From assembly GCA_023433275.1 (NCBI GenBank), contig JAEZDN010000087.1, forward strand, positions 1 to 26,479: DNA of 26,479 nt. The letters run 5' to 3'. The position numbers were made by a program, and so were the translations under genes. Each line of letters begins with the position of its first letter. Position 1 is the first letter of the stretch. This document shows, in pieces, positions 1-8,236 of the stretch. This DNA comes from Verrucomicrobiota bacterium. Lineage in GTDB: Bacteria > Verrucomicrobiota > Verrucomicrobiia > Opitutales > Opitutaceae. The notes beneath the pieces were generated by a model. It made no database searches. It was given only the letters and a program-made list of their open reading frames with translations, and was not told where the DNA came from.

Positions 1-2132
1 GGGGTGGGGTTTCGGCCCCCCCCGCCCGGGCCCCCGAGGCCGAGGCCGCGGCCCGAAAACTTGGTGGTGAAGAAGGGTTCAAAGATCCGGGCCCGCACTT
101 CCGGGGCCATGCCGCTTCCATTGTCCTGCACCTCAAGCCCAACATAGAGCCCGGATGGCAACCGGGGTGACTGCACGGCGCGACGGAGAAATTCGTCGGT
201 GAGGTCGCGGGCATACGTGCGCACCACGATGTGACCGTCGGTCCGGTTGCCCATCGCGTCGGCGGCGTTGATCACCAGGTTCATCACGATCTGCCGCAAT
301 TGGGTGACGTCGCCCATGACATGGGGGGCGCCCGGGTCGGTGACCAGTTCAAGGCGGACGCACTTGCCGACGCTGACCTCGAGCAGGGCGGCGGTGTCAT
401 GGACCAGCGCCGAGAGGCTGAGCGGAGCGGTCACGAACGACGCCTTGCCCGCGTAGGCCAGCATTTGGGAGCAAAGATCAGCGGCGCGTTGGGAAGCCCG
501 CTCGATTTGCTGCAGGTATTTCCTGCTGCGATGATTCTCGGGGAGGTCCATGGCGCCGAGCGTCGCGTTGCCCAAAATGGAGGTGAGGATGTTGTTGAAG
601 TCGTGGGCCACGCCCCCCGCCAGCACGCCCAGGCTCTCGAGTTTCTGGCTCTCGAGCAATTGGCGCTCGAGCGTGAGCCGTTGCACTTCCGACGCCTTGC
701 GCTCGGTGATGTCCGTGGCGATGCCGCAGAGCGCGTAAGCCTTCCCCTGGTCGTCGAGGAGGGGAAATTTTTGCACGATGCAGATGACCTGCCTGCCGTC
801 CGCCTCCACCGCCTGTTCGAACTGGACCGGCCGGCAGTCGCGCAGCACGGCCTCGTCGCTGGCGCGAAACGAATCCGCCTGCGCGGGGCTGAAGAGCTCG
901 TGGTCGGTCCGGCCGATGATCTCGGATCGGTTGCGCTGGCTGAAGCGCGCGAAGGGCTCGTTGCACATCAGGTGGCGGCCCTCTAGATCCTTGAGGAAAA
1001 TGATGGCGGGGCTGTGATCGACGATGTCCTGCAGGCGCGCCTCACTGGCCCGCAGTTCGCGGGTGCGCTCGCGGACCTGCTGCTCGACGAGGGCGGTGCG
1101 CTGGAAGAGGTTGTTCACAAAACCCGTGAACATCACGCTGATGACGAGGCCGGCCAGGAGGATGACGACGGGCTGGCGGGAACTGGTCGCGCGGGCCCAC
1201 CGCGCATTCGGACGAATGACCATTTTCCAGGTCCGGTCGCCGAGCGTCAGGGGGGCTTGGAAATCCACCTTGTCGTCGACGTGCGGGATCGGCGGCATCG
1301 GGCCCGCTTCGCGGAGGGGCTCGCGTCCGGCCAGGTTGGCGTAGAGGAGAACGGGGTCGCCCTCCGTCGTGTCGAAATAGTAGGTGTCCAACGCCTCGTT
1401 GGTGGTGAGGTTGTGGGACTGCGCCAGCAGGGTGTGCACGGTGAAGACGCCTTGGATGAAGCCCTCGACGGGGCTGTCGGCCGGCTCGGCGCGCGCGAAA
1501 GGCAGGATGAATACGACGCCCTGCATCGATTCTCCGGGCGCCGATTGGGCGAGGCGAAAAGTCTGGGAGACCTTGAAGCCCCCGTCGGCGCGCGCGGCCC
1601 GCAAGAGGGGGGCGGATGGGGCGGAGAGCACGTCGTACCCGACCACCGGCTCGTTGCCTGCGATGGGCTCGACGTAGGTGATGGCGAAGTACTCGGGAGC
1701 GACGGGCGCGGGAGCCAGCGAGTCGTCGGGGCGGCGCTGGCGGATCGCGAATGGCCGGCCCAGCTGGGTCGCGGTCAGTCGCTCGAACTCGGCGCGCTGG
1801 GCGTCCGGCACGATTTGCACCCATTGGAGGGCCTGCACGCCGGGGTGGCGTTGCAGCATGGACTGCGCGATGCGATTGAATTCCTTTCGCTCAACGGATT
1901 CCTGGCCGAGGAAGGAATCGCGAAGACTGTGGATCATCTCCTCGTAGGCGTGCAGGTGAAGGTTCGCGACGCTGGCCTGGGTCTGGGCCCGGCTCAGGAA
2001 ACTGGAGCGGACCCGTTCCTGATCCTGGCGAACCGCGTAGCGCCAGATGAAAACCGACAGCAGCACGCTGGTCAGGAACACCAAGATCACGGCACCGCGG
2101 TGAAACGGGGACAGGAAGCTTGGCAGGGCCAT
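1..2132 (-). CDS. Membrane CHASE-PAS sensor histidine kinase, 3' end outside window
   Basis: The reading frame is open from ATG at 2132 to the left edge, about 710 codons, so the C-terminus is missing. In order it shows a transmembrane helix (about residues 13-30), an extracytoplasmic region of CHASE type (about 60-300), a second helix (about 318-340), a PAS domain (about 365-480) ending in a typical DITERK-like PAC motif, a HisKA box with the phosphoacceptor His510 in GGVAHDFNNIL, and an HATPase domain with N-box asparagines near 618/622 and the FEPFFTTKFSGRGLGL G2 box. CHASE kinases sense small extracellular ligands and autophosphorylate on histidine; the ligand here is unknown. The HDFNN form of the H-box is common in hybrid kinases, so a receiver domain may follow outside the window. 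It lies 85 bases downstream of glyA on the same strand and may be cotranscribed or have its own promoter. The last 40 bases at the window edge are G/C homopolymer-rich and no longer encode the expected HATPase sequence. Confidence 0.9.
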   Translation of the reverse strand, partial: MALPSFLSPFHRGAVILVFLTSVLLSVFIWRYAVRQDQERVRSSFLSRAQTQASVANLHLHAYEEMIHSLRDSFLGQESVERKEFNRIAQSMLQRHPGVQALQWVQIVPDAQRAEFERLTATQLGRPFAIRQRRPDDSLAPAPVAPEYFAITYVEPIAGNEPVVGYDVLSAPSAPLLRAARADGGFKVSQTFRLAQSAPGESMQGVVFILPFARAEPADSPVEGFIQGVFTVHTLLAQSHNLTTNEALDTYYFDTTEGDPVLLYANLAGREPLREAGPMPPIPHVDDKVDFQAPLTLGDRTWKMVIRPNARWARATSSRQPVVILLAGLVISVMFTGFVNNLFQRTALVEQQVRERTRELRASEARLQDIVDHSPAIIFLKDLEGRHLMCNEPFARFSQRNRSEIIGRTDHELFSPAQADSFRASDEAVLRDCRPVQFEQAVEADGRQVICIVQKFPLLDDQGKAYALCGIATDITERKASEVQRLTLERQLLESQKLESLGVLAGGVAHDFNNILTSILGNATLGAMDLPENHRSRKYLQQIERASQRAADLCSQMLAYAGKASFVTAPLSLSALVHDTAALLEVSVGKCVRLELVTDPGAPHVMGDVTQLRQIVMNLVINAADAMGNRTDGHIVVRTYARDLTDEFLRRAVQSPRLPSGLYVGLEVQDNGSGMAPEVRARIFEPFFTTKFSGRGLGLGGPGGGGRNPT

Positions 2133-2217
2133 GGTTTTCACGGATAGCGGGCGGAGCCCAACACGCGACGGAAAACTGACCTGGCCCGGCCCGTTTTCCG
2201 CTTTTCCGGGGGGCTGA

Positions 2218-3486
2218 TCAGGCCTGGTAAGGCAGCGGGAAGCGGGAGGTGAGGGCCTCGACCTTTTGCTTGGTGGCGGCGATCACGGTCGCCTCCTCGG
2301 GCTGGCCGATGGCCGACAGGACGCCGTCGATGAGGCCGGCGATTTCGGTCATTTCGGATTCCTTGAGACCGCGGGTGGTCATGGCCGGCGTGCCGAGGCG
2401 GATGCCGGAGGCCTGGAATGGGGAACGCGTCTCGAACGGGACGGTGTTCTTGTTGCAGGTGATGTTGGCCTTATCGAGGGTTTCCTGGGCGGCCTTGCCG
2501 GTGAGCTCGGGGAATTTGGCGCGGAGATCGACCAGCATGAGGTGATTGTCGGTGCCGCCGGAATTGATCTTGTAGCCGCGTGCGGTCATGGCGGCGGCGA
2601 GGGCCTTTGCGTTGGCGATGACCTGGGCGCTATAGGTCTTGAACTCGGGTTTCAGGCACTCGCCGAAGCACACGGCCTTGGCGGCGATCACGTGCATCAA
2701 GGGGCCGCCCTGGCCACCGGGGAACACGGCGGAATCGATGGCCTTGGCGTGGGCGGCCTTGCACATGGTGAGACCGCCGCGCGGCCCGCGCAGGGTCTTG
2801 TGGGTCGTGGTGGTGACGAAATCGGCGTGGGGAAAAGGCGAGGGGTGGTGGCCAGCGGCCACGAGGCCCGCGATGTGGGCGATATCCGCAAAGAGCAGGG
2901 CGCCGACGGAGCGGGCAATCTCGCCCATGCGGGCGAAGTCGATCGTTCGCGAGTAGGCGGATGCGCCGACGGTGATCATGCGGGGTTGCTCGCGCTGGGC
3001 GACGGCGGCGAGTTCGTCGTAGTCGATCAGGCCGGTGTCTTCGCGAACGCCGTATTGCACGAATTGGTAGAGCTTGCCGGAAAAATTCGCGGGATTGCCG
3101 TGCGTGAGGTGTCCGCCGTGGCTGAGGTTCATGCCGAGGATCTTGTCGCCCGGCTGGAGGACGGCGGTGTAGACGGCGAAGTTGGCCTGGGAACCGGAGT
3201 GGGGCTGGACGTTGGCGTGTTCGGCGCCGAAGAGCTTCTTGGCGCGCTCGATGGCGAGGGTCTCGACCTTGTCGACCTCCTGGCAGCCGCCGTACCAGCG
3301 CTTGGCAGGATAGCCCTCGGCGTATTTGTTGGTGAGGACGCTGCCCTGGGCCTCCATGACGGCCGGGTAGGTGAAGTTTTCGGAGGCGATCAGCTCGATG
3401 TGGCTTTGCTGCCGGGCGTATTCGCCGCGGATGATGGCGTGGACTTCGGGATCGAGCTGGGCGAGGGGGGCGGCGTTCAGGGACAT
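2218..3486 (-). CDS. glyA: Serine hydroxymethyltransferase
   Basis: This is a full-length PLP enzyme of 422 residues, the usual length for bacterial GlyA. It interconverts serine and glycine while loading tetrahydrofolate with a one-carbon unit, and it acts in the cytosol. The family signatures are present: IELIASENF near residue 30, NKYAEGYP near 53, the DIAHIAGL stretch with the PLP-contacting Asp201 and His204, and the PLP-binding Lys230 in TTTTHKTLRGPRGG. The ATG at 3486 is preceded by a pyrimidine-rich leader (AATTCCTCC) rather than a Shine-Dalgarno sequence. It sits downstream of purD, the S41-like gene and the phosphatase on the same strand. A shared transcript with purD would make sense, because both serve purine synthesis: glycine is a PurD substrate and formyl-THF is used later. 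A 90-bp palindromic AT-rich element separates it from the phosphatase gene. Confidence 0.98.
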   Translation of the reverse strand: MSLNAAPLAQLDPEVHAIIRGEYARQQSHIELIASENFTYPAVMEAQGSVLTNKYAEGYPAKRWYGGCQEVDKVETLAIERAKKLFGAEHANVQPHSGSQANFAVYTAVLQPGDKILGMNLSHGGHLTHGNPANFSGKLYQFVQYGVREDTGLIDYDELAAVAQREQPRMITVGASAYSRTIDFARMGEIARSVGALLFADIAHIAGLVAAGHHPSPFPHADFVTTTTHKTLRGPRGGLTMCKAAHAKAIDSAVFPGGQGGPLMHVIAAKAVCFGECLKPEFKTYSAQVIANAKALAAAMTARGYKINSGGTDNHLMLVDLRAKFPELTGKAAQETLDKANITCNKNTVPFETRSPFQASGIRLGTPAMTTRGLKESEMTEIAGLIDGVLSAIGQPEEATVIAATKQKVEALTSRFPLPYQA

Positions 3487-3490
3487 GGAG

Positions 3491-3580
3491 GAATTTTCGA
3501 TTTAGGAATTCGCAATTTTCGAATTGGGTCCCAGCAGAGCGGACCGGGAATCAAAAATCGAGAATCGAAAATCGAAATTC
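3491..3580. repeat. AT-rich imperfect palindrome between phosphatase gene and glyA
   Basis: This 90-bp block is strikingly AT-rich inside high-GC DNA. The left arm (3491-3525) is built from GAATTTTCGATTT- and AATTTTCGAATT-like units. The right arm (3549-3580) is built from AAAAATCGAGAATCG and AAAATCGAAATTC units, which are roughly the reverse complement of the left arm. An inner stem GGTCC (3527-3531) / GGACC (3541-3545) closes a 9-base loop. The arms repeat an ATCGAAA-like unit, as in REP-type dispersed elements. It begins 4 bases upstream of the glyA start and runs into the stop codon of the phosphatase gene. No autonomous mobile gene is present. Confidence 0.6.
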
Positions 3581-4070
3581 AGCCCTTGGGGGGCATCACG
3601 AGTGTCTTAAGGAAGGCGACGATGCCGGGCACCGCCTCGACCATCTCGTCGCGGGACGATTCGTAAAGCTTGAGGGGGCCGCCATACGGGTCACCGATCT
3701 CCTTGGCGGCGGGCGGGGGCAGGAATTCGCGAAAGAGGTACAGATGCTCGGGAACGGGCCGGGCGCGGGACTGGATGATGCTGCGGTGGGATTCGGTCAT
3801 GCCGAAGACGACGAGGGCGTCGTCGAGCATCTTCTGGGTCAGGCCCTGGCTGCGGAAGTGGCGGATGTCGATGCCGACCTTTTTCAGGGCGGTGACGGAA
3901 TTTTCCGAAACCGGATCCCCGGTGCGGGCGGCCACGCCGGCGGAGATGACCTTCAGGCTGCGCAGGGGTTCGGGTTGCGCCGAGAGGGCGTGGGCGAGCA
4001 AGCCCTGGCCCATCGGGCTGCGGCAGACATTGCCGGTGCAGACGACGAGGATGTGGCCGGGAGAACTCAT
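3579..4070 (-). CDS. Low-molecular-weight protein-tyrosine phosphatase family protein
   Basis: This 163-residue protein has the complete LMW-PTP signature. The P-loop C-x5-R lies at the N-terminus (VCTGNVCRSPM, nucleophile Cys11, Arg17), and the general-acid motif is DPYGG with Asp127. The length is typical. These cytosolic enzymes dephosphorylate phosphotyrosine, phosphoarginine or related substrates through a cysteinyl-phosphate intermediate; the substrate here cannot be read from sequence. No tyrosine-kinase or capsule genes lie beside it. It sits between the S41-like secreted protein gene and glyA, all on the minus strand. The ATG at 4070 is chosen because the catalytic loop lies at residue 11, as in the family. 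The preceding leader has no clear Shine-Dalgarno sequence. Confidence 0.93.
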   Translation of the reverse strand: MSSPGHILVVCTGNVCRSPMGQGLLAHALSAQPEPLRSLKVISAGVAARTGDPVSENSVTALKKVGIDIRHFRSQGLTQKMLDDALVVFGMTESHRSIIQSRARPVPEHLYLFREFLPPPAAKEIGDPYGGPLKLYESSRDEMVEAVPGIVAFLKTLVMPPKG

Positions 4071-4172
4071 GATTTTGGTGCCGAATGGACACGAAACCGT
4101 CGGAAAGGCAAAGGCACAAGTGGCCGACCGCGCGCGCGGGGGACCCGGCTGAAATCGGTTGGGCGGCCGGAC

Positions 4173-4862
4173 TTACCGCTGCAGGGCCTGAAGCGTGTGG
4201 TGCAGGTGGACCGCACGCTGCAGGACCCGATCGACCACACGCCCATTTTCGGAGGTGGAAGCGTTGTCCGGCGCATTCGGCGTGGCGGCCGGCACCGGGG
4301 CCCCGCTCCTGAATTCCTGGACGAGGGATGCTTCGTCGAAACGCGGCTTCTCGGTCTTTCCGGAAATCAGATCGGGCAGGGAAGCGCCGGCCAGGAGCAA
4401 ATCATACGCGCGGCGGTCATGCTCGACGGACTGCAGCACGACGACCTGGGGCTGCGGTTTCGCGCCCTTGACGCCCAGGGTGATTTGTCGGGACGGATTC
4501 GAAGCGAGGACTCCGACCACGGGCACCGGGGTGGCGGGACTCACCAGAACGTAGAGGCGGGCGGAGGCGGGGCGGTCGAGAATTTGGCGAAGCGTTTCGC
4601 CGGCATTGCGTTCGTCCAAAGTTTGACGGAGGTCGAGCACGAGGGCGCGGGATTTGGCGAGTTCGGCGGCGAGGGCGTCATGGTCCGCGGAGATCGATTG
4701 GACGCGGAGATAGCCCAGATCGGGCGCGAGGTTCGCCGGCACAGCGGGGGTGGCGACGGAGACGAGCGCCAGGCTCAGGAGTAACAGCGCCAACCTGGGT
4801 CCGGGCAAACGCCGGCGCAAGCTGGAGGCGCCGGGGTGAGAGGGGACCAACTCGTTCGACAT
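4173..4862 (-). CDS. Secreted or membrane-anchored protein resembling a degenerate S41 peptidase core
   Basis: This is a 229-residue protein if it starts at ATG 4862. A longer frame opens upstream but would overlap the 3' end of purD. Basic residues precede a hydrophobic helix (about residues 23-39, LALLLLSLALVSVATPA), so it is exported or anchored. The next part, GYLRVQSIS then SRALVLDLRQTLD and a YVLVSPATP strand, is laid out like the core of C-terminal-processing (S41) peptidases (GYLRI...LILDLR...). The segment that would carry the catalytic serine is not recognisable, so an inactive relative is more likely than a protease. The C-terminal part is Ala/Pro-rich and unassigned. It follows purD by 26 bases and is probably cotranscribed with it. 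The S41 relation is inference from motif order only. Confidence 0.7.
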   Translation of the reverse strand: MSNELVPSHPGASSLRRRLPGPRLALLLLSLALVSVATPAVPANLAPDLGYLRVQSISADHDALAAELAKSRALVLDLRQTLDERNAGETLRQILDRPASARLYVLVSPATPVPVVGVLASNPSRQITLGVKGAKPQPQVVVLQSVEHDRRAYDLLLAGASLPDLISGKTEKPRFDEASLVQEFRSGAPVPAATPNAPDNASTSENGRVVDRVLQRAVHLHHTLQALQR

Positions 4863-4888
4863 CGAACGGGAAAGGGCAGGGATGGCGC

Positions 4889-6181
4889 TCACCGGTTTCG
4901 CCCGAGTTGCCGGGCGCCGATATCCCGCCGGTAATATTTGGAAACACATTGGATGCTGTCACACGCCGCATAAGCGCGGTCGGCGGCCTCGCGGAGGGTG
5001 GGAGCCAGGGCGGTGACACCCAGCACGCGGCCCCCGTTCATGACGATCCGGCCGTCGGCATCGCGCGCGGTGCCGGCATGAATGATGGTGGTTTGCGGGG
5101 GCAGAGCGGCGGGGAAGGTGATGACGTCGCCCTTGGGATAATTGTCCGGATACCCCTTGGCGGCGACCACGACGCAGATCGCGGCGTCGGGCCGGACGGC
5201 GAGGCGAAAGCCCTGCAGTTCACCGCGAGCAGCGGCCCACAGGAGGGCAAGGACATCGCTCGTGATCCGCGGGAGGACGACCTGGGTTTCGGGATCGCCG
5301 AAGCGGGTGTTGTACTCGAGGACGCTCGGTCCGCCGGCGGTGAGCATGATGCCAATGAATAGCGTGCCGCGGAAATCGATGCCCTCGGCGGCGATGGCGT
5401 CGACGGAGGGCTTGACGATTTCACGGTCGATGCGGGCGAGCAGTTCGGGCGTGACGACCTCGGCGGGCGAGTAGGTGCCCATGCCGCCGGTGTTGGGACC
5501 GGTGTCGCCGTCGCCGATGCGCTTGTGATCCTGCGAGACGGGCAGGATAACGTAGTCGCGGCCGGAGACGACGACGAGGATGGAGGTCTCGTCGCCGAAC
5601 ATGCAGTCCTCGATGAGAATCTGGCTGCCGGCGGAGCCGAATTTATTGCCCGCGAGCATATCGCGGACGCCGGCCTCGGCCTCGGCGAGGGTTTGCGCGA
5701 CGATCACGCCTTTGCCCGCGGCGAGGCCGTCGGCCTTGATGACGATCGGGGCGCCGCGTTCTTGCAAGTAGGCGAGCGCGGGTTCGATCTCGGTGAAGAT
5801 GCCGGCGGGGGCGGTCGGGATATTGTACTTCAGCAGGATCTGCTTGGTGAAAACCTTGGAGGCCTCGAGGCGGGCGCCGTCGGCTTTCGGGCCGTAGGCG
5901 GGAATGCCGGCCTTGATCAACGCGTCGACGAGGCCGAGCGAGAGCGGGACCTCGGGACCGACGACGACAAATTCCACTTTTTCCCGCTGTGCGAGGTCGA
6001 CGAGGCCGGGAATGTTGTCGGCGGCGACGGGGAAGCAGGCGGCCTCGGCCGCGATGCCGGCGTTGCCCGGAGCGCAGAGCAGGCGGGGTTGGGCGGGCGA
6101 CTGGGCGAGCGCCTTGACGAGGGCATGCTCGCGTCCGCCGGAGCCGACGATGAGGACGGAGGAGGGAAGTTGGCTGGCCAC
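4889..6181 (-). CDS. purD: Phosphoribosylamine-glycine ligase (GAR synthetase)
   Basis: PurD joins glycine to phosphoribosylamine with ATP, the second step of de novo purine synthesis, in the cytosol. The 430-residue length is normal. The N-terminal nucleotide-fold motif LIVGSGGREHAL (residues 10-21) is diagnostic, followed by APGNAG, VGPEVPL and an ATP-grasp domain with VIKADGLAAGKGVIVA, FGDETSILV and LEYNTRFGDPETQ, which holds the metal-binding residues. The C-terminal domain ends in a YRRDIGARQL-like motif. The start is GTG at 6181; no in-frame ATG precedes the conserved N-terminus closely, and no clear Shine-Dalgarno sequence is visible. It is the first gene of the leftward purD to histidine-kinase run and is divergent from the first sigma-factor gene. 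Confidence 0.98.
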   Translation of the reverse strand: MASQLPSSVLIVGSGGREHALVKALAQSPAQPRLLCAPGNAGIAAEAACFPVAADNIPGLVDLAQREKVEFVVVGPEVPLSLGLVDALIKAGIPAYGPKADGARLEASKVFTKQILLKYNIPTAPAGIFTEIEPALAYLQERGAPIVIKADGLAAGKGVIVAQTLAEAEAGVRDMLAGNKFGSAGSQILIEDCMFGDETSILVVVSGRDYVILPVSQDHKRIGDGDTGPNTGGMGTYSPAEVVTPELLARIDREIVKPSVDAIAAEGIDFRGTLFIGIMLTAGGPSVLEYNTRFGDPETQVVLPRITSDVLALLWAAARGELQGFRLAVRPDAAICVVVAAKGYPDNYPKGDVITFPAALPPQTTIIHAGTARDADGRIVMNGGRVLGVTALAPTLREAADRAYAACDSIQCVSKYYRRDIGARQLGRNR

Positions 6182-6303
6182 GGAGCGTCTAGATGGACAG
6201 GGTTGCCGCCGGGCGTCCAGCCGAGTCTGCAGCTTAACGATCCGTGCCGCCGCACAAATTGTGTGCGATTTCCCGCGTTCGGACGGTAACCAGGTGAATC
6301 CCC
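6182..6303. promoter_or_regulatory. Divergent purD / sigma-factor intergenic region with inverted repeat
   Basis: This 122-base region must hold the promoters for purD (leftward) and the first sigma gene (rightward). It contains the inverted repeat CGCACA-N5-TGTGCG at 6251-6267, a plausible dimer operator. At 6282-6291 it has GACGGTAACC, close to a motif upstream of the second sigma gene. No convincing -35/-10 pair for a housekeeping sigma factor was seen. The leader just before the ATG (GTGAATCCCC) has no Shine-Dalgarno sequence. Confidence 0.4.
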
Positions 6304-8094
6304 ATGTATCCCGAAGCAGAATTACTCCAGCGCTACGCCGTCCACCGCGACGAGCGCGCCTTTCGTTCCTTGGTCGAAAAGCATCTTGGCCTGGTGTACG
6401 CCGCCGCCTTGCGTCGCACCGGCGGCCATTCCCACCTGGCCGAGGACGTCTGCCAGAAGGTTTTCACGGACCTCGCCCGCAAGGCCGCGTCGCTCCAGCG
6501 CCATCCGGCGCTGACCGCGTGGCTGCACCGCAGCACGCGCTACGCGGCCATCGACGCGATCCGCGCCGAGGCCCGCCGCCAAAAATTGAATGCAACCATG
6601 GCCACCATGACCGAAACACAACCTGACGAAAACCATGCGGTGGAGTGGGGGAAGCTGCGCCCCGTGCTCGACGAAGCGATGGACGAACTCAGGGAGTCGG
6701 ACCGGTTGGCCATGGTGCTCAGGTATTTCGAGGGGCTGAGCTTCGCTGACGTCGGGGCCCGGATGGGGCTGTCCGAAAATGCCGCGCGGATGCGGGCGGA
6801 GCGGGCGCTAGACAAATTACGGCATCAACTGGGGCGGCGCGGCGTGACTTCGACCGCGGCGGCGCTCGCGCTGTTGCTGGCGAACCGGGCGGTCGCCGCT
6901 GCGCCCGAGGGACTGGCCGGGTCGGTGGCGGGCACCGCGCTCGCAGGCGCCGGCCAGGCGGCGAGTTCGGGCCTGTTTGCCGCGCTCGCGGGCAGCCGGC
7001 TCTTCACGTGGTCGGTGATCGTGGCGGGCGTCGTGGGCGCCGGCGGGCTGAGCTGGCGTTTCATCGGACCCGGCCGGGACGGGGCCTTGACGGCGGAGAT
7101 GGTGGTCGCGGCCGACGGCTTTTCCGCGAACGCCCTCGAAGTTTACCGGCTGATGGCGTTCGTGCATCAGGGCGGGAGCGACGGGGCGGCAACGGTGGCC
7201 GCGCCCGGGGCGATCCCGGCTGGCAACGGGATGGCGGCGGCGCGGGAGGCATTGTTGAGTTTCTCCGAGGCGTCCCGCGCCCGGCACGTAGCGCGGCTGG
7301 CGCAGTTGGTGACCTTCGATGCCGCGGGCGTCGAGGTGGCGCGGAAGATCCACGCGGGCGTGCCGGCGAGGTTGCGGGAGCAATTGCGGACACCCGAGGA
7401 GCTCTTCGCCTTTTTCTACGCGACGGACACACTCCTGTCGCCGGTGCCGCCGGCGAAGTTCGTTGAAGCCTTCGTCGCGACGGAGATCAAGCCGGGTCGC
7501 GCCGCGCTGCACCGTCCCGGGGCCGCGCCGCGCGGGTTGGAGTTCGTGCTCACGGCCGAGGGCTGGAAGCATGAGATCCCGACCGGTTACCTCCCGGTGC
7601 TCGCCGCGCGCATCCTCAGCAACGAGACCCTGGCGAAGCTGCGGGCCCTGCCTGAGGTCCGCGCCACCGATCCCGTGCCGGCGGAGGGCACGGCGCGGGC
7701 CGCGCTGGCGGCGTTTGCCGGGGCGTGCAATCGGGGCGACATTCCGGCGGTGACCGGGATGTTGCACTTCGAACCGGCCGCGCGGGTGAAGGCAATCGCC
7801 TTCATGGACTCGCTGCCCCCGACGATGAAGGGCAAATGGCGCCATCCGGAGGAGCTGGCGGCTGACTTGTTCGTCGACGGCGCGATGGGCAATCCGTACC
7901 CGACGAACATCGTGCTCGCGAGTGCGAAGGAGGAGGCGGTGCGCGAGGGTCGGGTGCGGTTGCTGCTCCCGGATGCGACGAGGGACCGGTTTGAGTTCGA
8001 GCGGACCGAGGCGGGATGGAAGTATCTCGTCACCGAAGCAATGGTGGACGGCTATCTCCGGCGCCTCGTCCAAAACGCCGCGCCCCGCTCGTGA
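6304..8094 (+). CDS. ECF-type sigma-70 factor with membrane-anchored, duplicated C-terminal ectodomain
   Basis: This 596-residue protein starts as an ECF sigma factor. Region 2 covers about residues 5-95 (AFRSLVEKHLGLVYAAALR, then LAEDVCQKVFTDLARKA), and region 4 about 117-175 with a helix-turn-helix (FADVGARMGLSENAARMRAERAL). It continues with an Ala-rich linker (TSTAAALALLLANRAVAAAP), a single hydrophobic helix at about 233-254, and a long region predicted outside the membrane. That region holds two related copies of one domain: 311-445 (ARLAQLVTFDAAG... TPEELFAFF... EGWKHEIPTGY) and 461-590 (HFEPAARVKAI... HPEELAADLF... AGWKYLVTEAMVDGYL). The layout implies a sigma factor held at the membrane whose outer part senses a signal or partner; that is inference. 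Canonical ECF factors are about 200 residues, so two thirds of this protein is extra. Register and architecture match the next sigma gene. Confidence 0.9.
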   Translation: MYPEAELLQRYAVHRDERAFRSLVEKHLGLVYAAALRRTGGHSHLAEDVCQKVFTDLARKAASLQRHPALTAWLHRSTRYAAIDAIRAEARRQKLNATMATMTETQPDENHAVEWGKLRPVLDEAMDELRESDRLAMVLRYFEGLSFADVGARMGLSENAARMRAERALDKLRHQLGRRGVTSTAAALALLLANRAVAAAPEGLAGSVAGTALAGAGQAASSGLFAALAGSRLFTWSVIVAGVVGAGGLSWRFIGPGRDGALTAEMVVAADGFSANALEVYRLMAFVHQGGSDGAATVAAPGAIPAGNGMAAAREALLSFSEASRARHVARLAQLVTFDAAGVEVARKIHAGVPARLREQLRTPEELFAFFYATDTLLSPVPPAKFVEAFVATEIKPGRAALHRPGAAPRGLEFVLTAEGWKHEIPTGYLPVLAARILSNETLAKLRALPEVRATDPVPAEGTARAALAAFAGACNRGDIPAVTGMLHFEPAARVKAIAFMDSLPPTMKGKWRHPEELAADLFVDGAMGNPYPTNIVLASAKEEAVREGRVRLLLPDATRDRFEFERTEAGWKYLVTEAMVDGYLRRLVQNAAPRS

Positions 8095-8138
8095 TGCGGC
8101 TGAAGGCCGTCCTTGAACGGATGGCTGGGTCAAGCAAC

Positions 8139-8151
8139 GACGGTCACCGTC
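8139..8151. promoter_or_regulatory. 13-bp perfect palindrome upstream of second sigma gene
   Basis: GACGGTCACCGTC is a perfect palindrome around a central base, 86 bases before the ATG of the second sigma gene in a 142-base gap. Its first ten bases match GACGGTAACC, 13 bases before the ATG of the first sigma gene, except at one position. It may be an operator or part of an autoregulated promoter. This is a candidate only. Confidence 0.35.
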
Positions 8152-8236
8152 AGTGGTCGGGGTCCCGGTCGGAAAGAAAGGCGCGGATTTTCGTGCGCTT
8201 TTGCACCGGCCGGCAGTATTAGGGTGATCAACCCTC

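Noticed and set aside
3487..3578. Glycine riboswitch before glyA
   Set aside because: The leader is a short AT-rich palindrome without the conserved tandem aptamer cores, and it is too short for one.
2266..3666. A 466-codon plus-strand open frame opposite glyA and part of the phosphatase gene
   Set aside because: It mirrors the codon pattern of glyA, runs through the palindromic intergenic element, and shows no domain motifs.
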